A stretch of DNA of 64,000 bases from positions 1 through 64,000 of the forward strand of contig NZ_BCWW01000005.1 in the NCBI RefSeq assembly GCF_001894785.1, given 5' to 3'. The DNA comes from Rhodococcoides fascians NBRC 12155 = LMG 3623. GTDB taxonomy: Bacteria > Actinomycetota > Actinomycetes > Mycobacteriales > Mycobacteriaceae. Made by a program: the position numbers and the translations under genes. The notes under the pieces were generated by a model, which worked only from the letters and a program-made list of their open reading frames with translations, was not told the DNA's origin and made no database searches. The stretch's first letter is position 1, and the number at the start of each line of letters is the position of its first letter. Shown in pieces: positions 38,634 through 47,686 of the stretch.

Positions 38634-40178
38634 TCACAGCTCGGCGTCGACTGCCTTCGATTCGCCCCGACGCACTGCCATGTAGTCGGACAGTTCCCGT
38701 TTGACGACCGGCAGCAGCAAGTAGAGGCCCGAGATGTTGACCAACGCCAGAAGGAACAGCGTGGCGTCGGCGAAGTCGAGCACCGAGCCGAGCGACAGTA
38801 CGGTGCCGATGACGGTGAAGGTGCAGAACATGAGGTTGAAGAAATTGCGCGACAACCGGCTGCGACCGAACAACGATGTCCAGGCCTGTAGTCCGTAGTA
38901 CGCCCAGGTGATCGCCGTGGACAACGCGAACAGTGCCACAGCGAGAGTGAGTACGTACGGGAACCACGGCAGGACGGTCTCGAAGGCGTCGGAGGTGAGC
39001 GTGACGCCGCCCGCCGGCAACTCACCGGTTTCGGCAACTATGGCGCGCTGGTCCTGCCAGGACACAGTATTGGCGATCACGATGGTCAGGGCCGTTGCCG
39101 TGCAGATGACCACAGTGTCGATGAAGGGCTCGAGCATTGCCACGAATCCTTCGGTGACCGGATGTCTGGTCTTGACGGCCGAGTGAGCAATGGAAGCCGA
39201 TCCCAACCCGGCCTCGTTGGAGAAGGCCGCGCGCTGGAACCCGATGATCATCACTCCGAGTACTCCGCCTGCCACGCCCTCGGGTGAGAACGCGCCGTCG
39301 AAGATGGCACCGAACGCCGTCGGAACGGACCGGAAGTTCACGGCGATGACGACGCCGCACGCGACGACATAGACCAACGCCATGGAAGGAACGAGTTTTG
39401 CGGTGACGGCCGAAATGGACTTCATGCCGCCGATGATGACCAGGCCGATGATGAGTGCGATCACCAGTCCGAACACTGCCTTCGCACCGTCCGAACCGAG
39501 GAAGCCTTCGTCGCCACCGGTGACCGAGCGGACCTGCGCGTACGTCTGATTGGCCTGAAACATGTTGCCGCCACTGATGGCGAAGAACGTGATGATGACG
39601 GCGTAGAAGACAGCCATCACCTTCCCGACCTTTGCAAGACCTCGCTCGGCGAGTCCCTTGGTGAGGTACTTCATCGGCCCGCCCGAGACGGTGCCGTCCT
39701 CGTTGATATCCCGATATTTCACGCCTAGGGTGCACTCGACGAACTTCGAGGCCATTCCCAGCAGTCCGGCGAGGATCATCCACAAGGTCGCCCCTGGTCC
39801 ACCCAGCGTGACTGCGACCGCCACACCTGCAATGTTCCCCAGTCCCACGGTTCCGGACACTGCGGCCGTGAGAGCCCGGAAGTGGCTGACTTCGCCTGGT
39901 GCATCGGCTTCGTCTTCTTTGCCGCTCACCAGGATCAGAGATCGCTTGATACCGCGGAACTGAATGAACTTGAACGTGACGGTGAAGACGACGGCACCCA
40001 GAATCAGCCACAGAACGATCAGTGGAACTGCGGCACCACCGATGTTCACGGTGAAGAACACGAAGCTGGAGACAGCGGCGGAGATCGGATCGAAAGCATT
40101 GTTGATCGCTGTCTCGATGGAACTGATCGTGCCTCCGTCCGCGGCCGAATAGTCGATGGCGAGACGGTGAAAACTCAT
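38634..40178 (-). CDS. Alanine/glycine:cation symporter (AGCS family)
   Basis: 514 aa, about eleven transmembrane helices. Family motifs: GEVSHFRALTAAVSGTVGLGNIAGVAVAVTLGGPGA (about 90-125) and GFQRAAFSNEAGLGSASIAHSA (about 300-320). Sodium- or proton-coupled uptake of Ala/Gly; in a cell with a glycine-cleavage operon and riboswitch the pair may feed glycine, but no riboswitch precedes this gene. ATG 40178 lacks a good ribosome site; a minus-strand AT-rich stretch (about 40235-40255) could hold the promoter. The EAL gene ends 88 bases upstream in the same direction. Confidence 0.88.
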   Translation of the reverse strand: MSFHRLAIDYSAADGGTISSIETAINNAFDPISAAVSSFVFFTVNIGGAAVPLIVLWLILGAVVFTVTFKFIQFRGIKRSLILVSGKEDEADAPGEVSHFRALTAAVSGTVGLGNIAGVAVAVTLGGPGATLWMILAGLLGMASKFVECTLGVKYRDINEDGTVSGGPMKYLTKGLAERGLAKVGKVMAVFYAVIITFFAISGGNMFQANQTYAQVRSVTGGDEGFLGSDGAKAVFGLVIALIIGLVIIGGMKSISAVTAKLVPSMALVYVVACGVVIAVNFRSVPTAFGAIFDGAFSPEGVAGGVLGVMIIGFQRAAFSNEAGLGSASIAHSAVKTRHPVTEGFVAMLEPFIDTVVICTATALTIVIANTVSWQDQRAIVAETGELPAGGVTLTSDAFETVLPWFPYVLTLAVALFALSTAITWAYYGLQAWTSLFGRSRLSRNFFNLMFCTFTVIGTVLSLGSVLDFADATLFLLALVNISGLYLLLPVVKRELSDYMAVRRGESKAVDAEL

Positions 40179-40265
40179 GACGTCGAGTCAACATCATCCC
40201 GGGCACACGTCACGGTCTTTATCGAAAAACGGGCAAATATTTACATATTCTTGACTTGCAGCGGC

Positions 40266-41519
40266 TCATTCACGGGTCCGAGCGGGCAATCGGCGGAGCA
40301 GAAGCGTCGCCGCATCGAGGACCATGTGTCGGTCGTAGGTCAGGCAGTAGTCGTACAACACGCTTCCGTCCTGGGCAGTTCCGCTCTCAACCGCGATGAG
40401 AGCAACGCTGGACATCGGTGCCACGATGACAACCGAGCGCTCCGACGCCAGTGGTTCGTCCTCGCCGACCGTAACGGTCCGAAACCGATGCTCACCCGGC
40501 ATCGGCCGCGAGTCGAAGACGGCCAGGAGAGCCGTGCGCACAGCGAGGTCGTCGAACAACGCGACACGCTCGGCGGTCGACCCGGCCGACGCGTTCGTCG
40601 TCGCCAATACGACGGTCGACGCACCGGTGCCGTAGACACTGCGAAGCAGACCGTTCTCGATGTCGTCGAGAAGCCGTGCGTCAGCGCGTCGACGGGTTCC
40701 GAATCGATGGACCAGACCGTACGGCGTCACGGCAACAGGGGCCCGGACGGTTATTGCCGGCTCCAACTCGAGTGTGTTGGCCGTACCGCCGGTGGCTCCG
40801 AAGGTGGGTAGACGAGTCGGAGCGCCATACAAGTAGCCTTGGCCGAGAACCGCACCCATGTCGTGCGCAGTCGCTTCGTGCTGCTCCGTTTCGATTCCCT
40901 CGGCGAGCACCAGCGCACCGCTGCGTTCGGCCTCTGCGGCGACCGCGGACACCACGGACGCCGTGGCATAGCTCGAACGGCCCTGCACGAGAGACATATC
41001 CAGCTTGATGACGTCGGGCCGGAGCAGCGGAATAAGTGCCAGACTCGACGAGTCTGCACCCACATCGTCGAGCGCGACCCGCCATCCCAGGTCGCGGGCA
41101 TGCTCTACCGCACGCAGCAGCCCGGCGGGGTCACCCATCAGGCCTCGCTCGGTGATCTCGACGATGATCGACAACCGAGATGCCTCGGCCATCAATGGCA
41201 GGCACTCTCTCGGAGGTGGCGCGTCCAGGGCGGTGGGTTCCGCGTTGACGAACAACGCGAGTCCTTCGGGGAAACCGGCCTCGACAGCCCCGCTCAGGGC
41301 GCTGAGTCTGCACCGCCAGTCGAACTCGGCCGACTCGCCTCGATCGGCCGCCTCGCGCAGCAGCTGCGGCGGCGAGATCGCTTGCGCGTCGCCGCAGGTC
41401 CGCACCAGGGCTTCGTAACCCACGACAGCTCGGCCGTCCAACGCGACGATCGGCTGGTAGGTCGACGTGATATCGATCGTCATCGGCGAAAATTGCGCGT
41501 GCGAGGCGTCACGATGCAC
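40266..41519 (-). CDS. EAL-DICT domain protein (candidate c-di-GMP phosphodiesterase)
   Basis: 417 aa. N-terminal EAL domain (about 15-245): YEALVR, the metal/catalytic residues in VNAEPT, EITERG, ALDDVGAD (DDVG in place of DDFG), IKLDMSLVQ and LAEGIETEQ. The essential acidic residues and the Lys look intact, so it may hydrolyse c-di-GMP. The C-terminal DICT-like domain (about 285-417) probably senses a light- or tetrapyrrole-like input or pairs with signalling partners. I use GTG 41519 because AGGGAGG lies seven bases upstream; ATG 41483 has none. No membrane segment. Divergent from a Ser/Thr kinase. Confidence 0.82.
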   Translation of the reverse strand: MHRDASHAQFSPMTIDITSTYQPIVALDGRAVVGYEALVRTCGDAQAISPPQLLREAADRGESAEFDWRCRLSALSGAVEAGFPEGLALFVNAEPTALDAPPPRECLPLMAEASRLSIIVEITERGLMGDPAGLLRAVEHARDLGWRVALDDVGADSSSLALIPLLRPDVIKLDMSLVQGRSSYATASVVSAVAAEAERSGALVLAEGIETEQHEATAHDMGAVLGQGYLYGAPTRLPTFGATGGTANTLELEPAITVRAPVAVTPYGLVHRFGTRRRADARLLDDIENGLLRSVYGTGASTVVLATTNASAGSTAERVALFDDLAVRTALLAVFDSRPMPGEHRFRTVTVGEDEPLASERSVVIVAPMSSVALIAVESGTAQDGSVLYDYCLTYDRHMVLDAATLLLRRLPARTRE

Positions 41520-41655
41520 AGGCGGACCTCCCTCGGTACCCCTCGACGGTCCCCACCCGGGGAACCATCATGCCCGATGGTCGCCGGCCGCGCCCTGTTC
41601 CCTCGCCGACGGGCTATAGGGTGCTCGGAAGACTTCGGATCGGCGGTGAACATTG

Positions 41656-42999
41656 GTGGGTGCGAACTCCGACGATCACCTGTTCGCGGGCAGATATCGT
41701 CTGGGCAACGTCGTGGGGCGCGGCGGAATGGCAGATGTCGTTCGAGCCGACGACGACGTCCTCGGTAGGCCCGTTGCCGTGAAGATATTCCGTCAGGGTG
41801 AACCCGCACATACCGATGCACGGATCGATGCCGAGATCAGGACGCTCGCGTCGCTGTCGCATCCTGGCCTGGTGACGTTGTACGACGCCGGTACCGCCCC
41901 CGACACCGGCGGTATCCGAGTGCCGTTTCTGGTGATGGAGTTCGTCGACGGCCCCACTCTGAACGGCTACCGCGCAGGCCGCGCACTACCGGGCGATCTC
42001 GTCGCCCGGATGGGACACGAGATCGCTCGAGCCCTTGCCTACATCCACCACCGCGGCGTCATCCACCGCGACATCAAACCGGCCAACATCCTGGTCGCCC
42101 GAGAGCCGGCGTCGGGCACGGGACACTGCGTGAAGCTCACCGATTTCGGTATCGCTCGCATCGTCGACGCCGACCGCCTCACCGAGCACGGCACCACCGT
42201 CGGCACCGCTCACTATCTCAGCCCGGAACAGGCGACGGGCACCTCTGCGGGGCCTGCAACCGATATCTACAGCCTCGGATTGGTTCTCATCGAATGTCTT
42301 ACCGGCGCAATGGTGTTCGACGGCAGCGCGGTAGCCGCAGCCGTGGCGCGCTTGCACCGCGACCCCGAGGTACCCGAGCAACTCGGGCCCCAGTGGCATT
42401 CGCTGCTGACGACGATGACGGCCAGACATCCCGAAAACAGGCCGACGGCGGACACCGTGGCCGACGCCTTACACAGTCTCTCCAGCGAACCGCCACCACC
42501 GCCGGCCACTGCGGTCCTGCCCGTCGCGAACTCGACAGCGGTTGTCGCCGAGCAGGATTCGGCCCCTCGACATACGGAGGGTTCACGGCGTCGCGGTCTT
42601 GTCCCTCTGGCTGCGGCCGCACTGTTCGTCGCCGTCGCGTCGGCAATTGCCTGGATGGCAACCGGAACAGGCGACGAGCCGATCGAGACATCGCCGTCCA
42701 CATCGGTCACCGCTCCGACCAGCCCGGCACCCGTGACAACCTCATCCGAGTCCTCGATGCCGGTTGTCTCGAACCTCCCCCAGGACGTGCCCGCCCCCGC
42801 CGTCGAACAGGTGCCCGCCGAGCCGCCACAACCTGCGGCTCCACCGCGAAACGGGAACAACGGCAACGGTAATGCGGGCAATGGCAACTCCGGCAACGGG
42901 AGTCCAGGCAACAGCAACGGCAACGGCAACGGCAATTCAGGCAATGGGAACTCCGGCAATGGGAACTCCGGCAACGGCAACCCCGGCCGTGGGAACTGA
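41656..42999 (+). CDS. PknB-type Ser/Thr protein kinase with NG-repeat extracellular tail
   Basis: 447 aa. Kinase domain about 10-275: GRGGMADVV glycine loop, Lys43 in AVKIFRQ, HRDIKPAN (Asp139), DFG (Asp163) and GTAHYLSPEQ; the pattern is that of active actinobacterial STPKs. One transmembrane helix (about 312-332, PLAAAALFVAVASAIAWM) is followed by a Pro/Ser/Thr spacer and an extracellular Asn/Gly repeat (about 400-447). There are no PASTA repeats. TTG 41653 or GTG 41656 starts the gene; the latter follows GGTGA. Divergent from the EAL gene by 136 bases, with TATAGG on the + strand at 41615-41620 as a possible -10. Confidence 0.85.
   Translation: MGANSDDHLFAGRYRLGNVVGRGGMADVVRADDDVLGRPVAVKIFRQGEPAHTDARIDAEIRTLASLSHPGLVTLYDAGTAPDTGGIRVPFLVMEFVDGPTLNGYRAGRALPGDLVARMGHEIARALAYIHHRGVIHRDIKPANILVAREPASGTGHCVKLTDFGIARIVDADRLTEHGTTVGTAHYLSPEQATGTSAGPATDIYSLGLVLIECLTGAMVFDGSAVAAAVARLHRDPEVPEQLGPQWHSLLTTMTARHPENRPTADTVADALHSLSSEPPPPPATAVLPVANSTAVVAEQDSAPRHTEGSRRRGLVPLAAAALFVAVASAIAWMATGTGDEPIETSPSTSVTAPTSPAPVTTSSESSMPVVSNLPQDVPAPAVEQVPAEPPQPAAPPRNGNNGNGNAGNGNSGNGSPGNSNGNGNGNSGNGNSGNGNSGNGNPGRGN
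42855..42993 (+). repeat. Degenerate tandem 12-bp (NGNSGNG) repeat in the kinase tail
   Basis: The codons for Asn-Gly-Asn-Ser-Gly-Asn are repeated about ten times with small changes; two copies of GGCAATGGGAACTCC are identical. This gives a secreted low-complexity tail. Such arrays can slip during replication and vary in length among strains. Confidence 0.75.
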
Positions 43000-43030
43000 G
43001 CATGTCGGCAACCAATGGAACGGACAGAGC

Positions 43031-44374
43031 ATGACGCACGTCGACACCGTGGTGGTGGGAGCCGGCATTTCCGGTCTCACCGCAGCACGCATTCTGCACC
43101 GTGCGGGTCACCGTGTGGTCGTTCTCGAAGCCCGCGACCGCATCGGCGGACGAGTGCACACCCTGCGGACGGACGGACAGATTCTCGATGTCGGTGCGTC
43201 CTGGGTTCATGGAATCGACAACAATCCGCTGGCCGACGCGGTACAGGCTTTCGGCATTCCGACCAGCGAGTTCACGGTGGGGAGTTTTCAGCCGGACGGA
43301 CGGCCCATCGCGTACTACTCACCGAACGGACGGCGTCTGAGCGAGGACGAGGTTGCGAGCTTCGCGTCGGACGTACACGTCGTCGACGAGCTGCTGGCGG
43401 CGACCATAGTGACATCGACCCTGGGCACGTCGTACGGGGATGCCGTGAACAGCACCGTGAAACGGCTCGCATGGGATCCTGATCGAATCGAACGGGTCCG
43501 GGAGTTCCTGGGTCACCGGGCCGAGGAACAGCTGGGTGTCGACCAGGGGATGCTCGATGCGCACGGGTTGGACGACGACGCGATCGAGGGTGACGAGGTC
43601 GTCTTCCCCGAGGGGTACGACCGGCTCGCGGTCTGTCTGGCCGACGGGCTGGATGTACGACTCGGCCGTGAAGTGACACGCATCACATTGAGATCGAACA
43701 GCTCCTCCGTCGAGACTCTCACCGAGACGTTCTCGGCCGACCACATCGTGGTGACGGTTCCGATCGGCGTCCTGAAGTCACCGACCTTGCTTATCGAACC
43801 GCCGTTTCCCCATCCGGTGTCGACTGCGCTGGACGGACTCCAGATGAACGCGTTCGAGAAGGTGTTCCTACAGTTCCCGCATGCATTCTGGGACGAGGAC
43901 GTCTACGCGATTCGGCAGCAAGGGGAGGCCGGGCGTTGGTGGCACTCGTGGTACGACGTGACCGTGCCGCAGGGGTTGCCCACGCTGCTCACGTTTGCGG
44001 CGGGGCCGTGTGCACAGACGATCCGGCAGTGGTCCGACGCACGTATTGCCGAATCGGTGCTCGACGCGCTTCGTGGCCTCTACGGCGAACGCGTGATCTC
44101 CCCGCAGCGGGTGCATGTCACGCGATGGCAGGACGACCCGTTCTCCCGCGGCGCTTACTCGTACCCGGCAGTCGGCTCGCGACCGAGCGACCACGATGAT
44201 CTGTCGACCCCGGTCGGCGGAGTTCTACACCTGGCCGGCGAGGCAACGTGGACGGACGATCCGTCGACGGTGACCGCGGCATTCCTGTCGGGACACCGAG
44301 CTGCGGAGCGAATCCTGGCCCGCACGGTTCCGTTCGACGAGCTCTGGGGCGGCGGCGAACTTCGTCCCGATTAG
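43031..44374 (+). CDS. Flavin-containing monoamine/polyamine oxidase
   Basis: 447-aa FAD oxidoreductase of the amine oxidase superfamily. FAD motif VVVGAGISGLTAARILHRAG (7-26), ARDRIGGRVHT (about 37), the VTVPIGVLK loop (~240) and a C-terminal HLAGEATWTDDPSTVTAAFLSGHRAA segment (FAD pyrophosphate-binding GG/E). It could oxidise a polyamine, an aromatic amine or a similar substrate. ATG 43031 is chosen by homology; the 32-base gap after the kinase gene and the shared strand suggest cotranscription. No signal peptide. Confidence 0.82.
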   Translation: MTHVDTVVVGAGISGLTAARILHRAGHRVVVLEARDRIGGRVHTLRTDGQILDVGASWVHGIDNNPLADAVQAFGIPTSEFTVGSFQPDGRPIAYYSPNGRRLSEDEVASFASDVHVVDELLAATIVTSTLGTSYGDAVNSTVKRLAWDPDRIERVREFLGHRAEEQLGVDQGMLDAHGLDDDAIEGDEVVFPEGYDRLAVCLADGLDVRLGREVTRITLRSNSSSVETLTETFSADHIVVTVPIGVLKSPTLLIEPPFPHPVSTALDGLQMNAFEKVFLQFPHAFWDEDVYAIRQQGEAGRWWHSWYDVTVPQGLPTLLTFAAGPCAQTIRQWSDARIAESVLDALRGLYGERVISPQRVHVTRWQDDPFSRGAYSYPAVGSRPSDHDDLSTPVGGVLHLAGEATWTDDPSTVTAAFLSGHRAAERILARTVPFDELWGGGELRPD

Positions 44375-44531
44375 ACGGAGATTCGCGTTTACTTCCCGAA
44401 ACCGCGCACCGGGATTACTATGACGACTTCATCCAGGCGGATGACCCGTTACCGGTGTGCGCTGCCATTCTTCTGGTCGGTGCCGATGTGGCAGCGGCGC
44501 TGTTCGACACGGCAAGGCACAGGGGTGGACC

Positions 44532-46595
44532 ATGGTTTCCGACGTCATCGACTGCAGCACGGTCTTCGCACACGACGTCGAGCAAGTGTGCGGGGTGCTC
44601 AGTGCGGTCGAACTGTACCCGCGATATTTCCCCGGGCTCGGGTACTGCCTTCTCAGCGAGTCGGCGAACCGCTACACGTGCGGCGTCGGTGGGGTCGAGC
44701 ACGCACTCGAAGTCGTGGTGAACAGACGTAACCGGCCGATCATCACCGTCGAGCACGTCGAGTCCGGCGGTTTCATCAGATTCACCCTCAGCGCGCGTTC
44801 ACCGAGCGAGACCAAGATCGATGTGACGATCTTCAGAGCCGGCCTGGCCGGAACCTACTCGCCGCAACCCGAACACAATCGGGCAGTGGTCGACTGGGTC
44901 ATGGGTGGCCTGAACAGGTTGGCCGAGTCCCTCTCCGGCGCAACGACATCGATCGTGTCCAACGCCGGCGATTCCCGGTCGCTACAGCTTGCGGTCCTCA
45001 AAACGATGATCGGTACCGGCGTCGTTCGTGCCGCGCGTCCTGATCGCGCATACCGGCAGCTGAACTCGCTGGCGAAATGGGGCTTCACCCTCGGCGGTGG
45101 CTTCGCGGCCGCCGCCGCCAAGTCACCGGACGAAATTGCCGTGATCGACGATCGCGGTACTCGCACGTTCGCAGAAATCCACCTGCGATCGCATCGGATA
45201 GCAGCAGGGTTCGCCGCATCCGGAATTCGCCCGGGAAACACGGTAGGAGTCCTGGCCCGCAATCACACTGCCATGATCGAATGCGTCGTCGCCTGCGGCA
45301 TGCTCGGTGTCGAGGTCGTACTTCTCAACACCGGCCTCGCGGCCCGCCAGATCGAGACCATCTCGAGTCGTCACCAGTTGCAAGCGCTGTTCGTCGACGA
45401 CGAATTCGACAAGATGGTTCGCTACCTCCCCAACGACGTCCTCCGCGTCAGCCTGTCGGCTCATACCGTCGTCGCGGGCCGTCGCACTCTGGAGCATTTC
45501 GTCGCGGCTCCGTCCGCCACGTTCGACAGACCGCAACGGCCCGGATCCGTTGTCGTGCTGACCTCGGGCACCAGCGGGTCTCCCAAAGGTGCACTTCGCC
45601 CGACCCCACGCGGCTTCGGGACCGTCGCGGCCATGTTGTCCCGCATGCCACTTCGTATGAACGAGCGCATGCTGATCGCTGCGCCGATGTTCCACAGCTG
45701 GGGGCTGGCGGCGTTGCAGATCAGTACACCGCTGCGGGCAACCGTGGTTCTGCAGGATCGATTCGATCCGGAAGAGTGCTTGCGGGCAATCCAGACTCAT
45801 CGGTGCACGTCGCTGATCGCCGTCCCGATCATGTTGCAGCGCATACTCGATCTACCCGAGTCCGTGCGATCACGCTACGACACGTCCAGCTTGAAAGTCG
45901 TCGCGTGCAGCGGTTCGGCGTTGACGGGGTCGACCGTCTCGCGGTTCATGGACGCGTTCGGAGATGTTCTGTACAACTTCTACGGTTCCACCGAGGTCTC
46001 GTGGGCGACCATCGCCACACCGCAGGATCTGCGTGCAGCTCCCACTACCGCGGGTCGGCCGCCGCTCGGCACGACCATCGCCGTACTCGACGCCGACGGC
46101 GCAGTGGTTCCGACCGGCACTCTGGGCCGGATATTCGTAGGTAACGACATGCTCTTCGACGGCTACACGAACGCCGAGCCTCCGTCGACTGCTTCGGCTC
46201 GCGGTGCCGCACTCATGGATACCGGCGACCTCGGGTACATCGATTGCAACGGGCGGCTCTTCGTGTGCGGGCGGGACGACGAGATGATCATCTCCGGCGG
46301 CGAGAACGTGTTTCCCGGGCCGGTGGAGGACGCCATAGCCAACCTTCCTCAGGTCGGCGAGGTAGCGGTGGTCGGCGTACCCGACAACGAGTACGGTCAG
46401 CGCCTCGCGGCGTTCGTCGTCGGTCGTGGTGCTGCAGGCCTCGACGCAGATATGGTGCGGGCCTACATCCGAAATCGACTGAGCCGGTTCTCCGTGCCGC
46501 GAGACATCACGTTCCTCGAAGAACTCCCCCGAACCGCGACCGGCAAAGTGATCAAGAGGATGCTGATCGAACCTCCCACGGCCGCCGGTATGTAA
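44532..46595 (+). CDS. SRPBCC-acyl-CoA synthetase (FadD-like) fusion
   Basis: 687 aa. The first ~135 residues form an SRPBCC/polyketide cyclase-like domain (VIDCSTVFAHDVEQVCGVLSAVELYPRYFPGLG start), the remainder (from ~190) is an AMP-binding acyl-CoA synthetase: TSGTSGSPKGALRPTPRG (P-loop, ~355), YNFYGSTEVSW, MDTGDLGYID, and GRDDEMIISGGENVFP with terminal ATGKVIKRML Lys. ATG 44532 follows GGGGTGG by three bases. The frame is continuous across the join, with no frameshift, so the fusion is real in this sequence. A hydrophobic or polyketide-like acid may be bound by the SRPBCC part and activated by the ligase. The 44375-44531 gap has no supported gene. Confidence 0.82.
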   Translation: MVSDVIDCSTVFAHDVEQVCGVLSAVELYPRYFPGLGYCLLSESANRYTCGVGGVEHALEVVVNRRNRPIITVEHVESGGFIRFTLSARSPSETKIDVTIFRAGLAGTYSPQPEHNRAVVDWVMGGLNRLAESLSGATTSIVSNAGDSRSLQLAVLKTMIGTGVVRAARPDRAYRQLNSLAKWGFTLGGGFAAAAAKSPDEIAVIDDRGTRTFAEIHLRSHRIAAGFAASGIRPGNTVGVLARNHTAMIECVVACGMLGVEVVLLNTGLAARQIETISSRHQLQALFVDDEFDKMVRYLPNDVLRVSLSAHTVVAGRRTLEHFVAAPSATFDRPQRPGSVVVLTSGTSGSPKGALRPTPRGFGTVAAMLSRMPLRMNERMLIAAPMFHSWGLAALQISTPLRATVVLQDRFDPEECLRAIQTHRCTSLIAVPIMLQRILDLPESVRSRYDTSSLKVVACSGSALTGSTVSRFMDAFGDVLYNFYGSTEVSWATIATPQDLRAAPTTAGRPPLGTTIAVLDADGAVVPTGTLGRIFVGNDMLFDGYTNAEPPSTASARGAALMDTGDLGYIDCNGRLFVCGRDDEMIISGGENVFPGPVEDAIANLPQVGEVAVVGVPDNEYGQRLAAFVVGRGAAGLDADMVRAYIRNRLSRFSVPRDITFLEELPRTATGKVIKRMLIEPPTAAGM

Positions 46596-46657
46596 GCCGG
46601 CACGTCGACTTCCTCACCACCCCGCCTTCCGACTCCACCCCGAGAACTCTCAGTTGT

Positions 46658-46685
46658 TTGACTGTTCAGAATCTGAGACTATTTT
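46658..46685 (+). promoter_or_regulatory. Strong promoter-like sequence
   Basis: TTGACT (46658-46663) and TATTTT (46680-46685) are 16 bases apart. The spacer contains the 11-bp odd palindrome TCAGAATCTGA (46666-46676), a possible operator. It points at the 73-aa ORF and response-regulator genes. Confidence 0.6.
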
Positions 46686-46732
46686 GGGAGGAAGCGACAC
46701 CCGTTCTGCGGGTGAGGGACGGAAGGGACGGA

Positions 46733-46954
46733 ATGGCGATGTCGAGGTCATCGGATGAACCCCGTCAGGCTCGCGCCGCCCAGCCCGGGGATGCGTCGTC
46801 GTCCTTCCTGCAGTTGTTTTTCGAGGCAACCCGTGAGAACGGCCTCTCCCCCGGGCCGAGTCCGAACCGTGGAATCCACGACGACCGATCGAGCGACTGG
46901 AGAATCGCGAAACCGAGTCGACACTCGAAGCGCGCAATAGAGTCGAATGACTGA
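46733..46954 (+). CDS. Small hydrophilic protein (73 aa) upstream of a response regulator
   Basis: ATG 46733 is preceded by GGAAGGG (46721-46727) and 48 bases after the promoter. The peptide MAMSRSSDEPRQ...FLQLFFEATRENGLSPGPSP is charged, with no membrane segment or motif I recognise. Its TGA overlaps an in-frame ATG of the regulator (TGATG), so the genes may be translationally coupled, though a better regulator start lies 57 bases later. It could be a regulatory leader or a small signalling partner. Confidence 0.5.
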   Translation: MAMSRSSDEPRQARAAQPGDASSSFLQLFFEATRENGLSPGPSPNRGIHDDRSSDWRIAKPSRHSKRAIESND

Positions 46955-47010
46955 TGACAGCTCACGACGCCGCAGCCGATACTTCGAACCCGACGGGTTC
47001 GAGGAGCGTG

Positions 47011-47679
47011 ATGTCCCAGATACGAGTAGTCATCGCCGATGACGACGTGTTGCTGCGAGAAGGCCTGGCCAGTCTGCTCACCCAGGCGGGCCTCGATGTC
47101 GTGGGCCGGGCCGGTGACGCCGAGGAGTTACTGGCGTTGCTCGAGAAAGATCCACCGGACCTGGCGATCATCGACATCAGGATGCCGCCGACCTACACCG
47201 CCGAGGGGCTCGACGCGGCTGTGAAGATTCGCGACCGTTTTCCCGACGTCTCTCTGCTGCTCCTGTCTGCTCACGTCGAAGTCGATCACGCACTCGAACT
47301 GCTCGACAGCGCGAACAACACCGCCAAGGGTATGGGTTACCTGCTCAAGAGCCGCGTGACCGACATCGCCGACTTCGTCTCGACGATCGATCGAATCGCG
47401 GCAGGTTCGTCGGTCATCGATCCTGCACTTGTCTACGAACTGGTTGCGGCCAAGCGTCGAGGTGATCCCCTCGGCGCGTTGAGTTCTCGCGAACGGGACG
47501 TCTTGACCTTGATGGCCGAAGGGCTCTCCAACGCGGGCATAGGCAGACGGTTGTGGATCACCGAAGGAACCGTCGAGAAGCACGTCCGAAGCATCCTGAC
47601 CAAGTTGGACCTGTCGGAAACGGCCGACGATCACCGTCGTGTGCGAGCGGTGATCCTGTATCTGGACACCGTCGGGTGA
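47011..47679 (+). CDS. LuxR/NarL-family response regulator
   Basis: 222 aa. Receiver domain (about 3-125): acidic pair in VVIADDDVLLRE, phospho-acceptor in LAIIDIRMPP, Thr/Ser switch in LLLLSAHV and the Lys in LLKSRV; LuxR/GerE HTH (about 155-215, LSSRERDVLTLMAEGLSNAGIGRRLWITEGTVEKHVRSILTKL). I prefer ATG 47011, which follows GAGGAG; ATG 46954 (TGATG overlap) would add 19 residues. It is the likely partner of the histidine kinase at 48125. Confidence 0.9.
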   Translation: MSQIRVVIADDDVLLREGLASLLTQAGLDVVGRAGDAEELLALLEKDPPDLAIIDIRMPPTYTAEGLDAAVKIRDRFPDVSLLLLSAHVEVDHALELLDSANNTAKGMGYLLKSRVTDIADFVSTIDRIAAGSSVIDPALVYELVAAKRRGDPLGALSSRERDVLTLMAEGLSNAGIGRRLWITEGTVEKHVRSILTKLDLSETADDHRRVRAVILYLDTVG

Positions 47680-47686
47680 CCCGCCG

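Noticed and set aside
42855..42993. CRISPR-like tandem array in the kinase tail
   Set aside because: The 12-bp units are codons for Asn/Gly with no spacers.
46954..47010. Response-regulator start at ATG 46954
   Set aside because: It gives 19 non-conserved residues before the receiver domain; GAGGAG precedes ATG 47011. Kept as an alternative because of the TGATG overlap.
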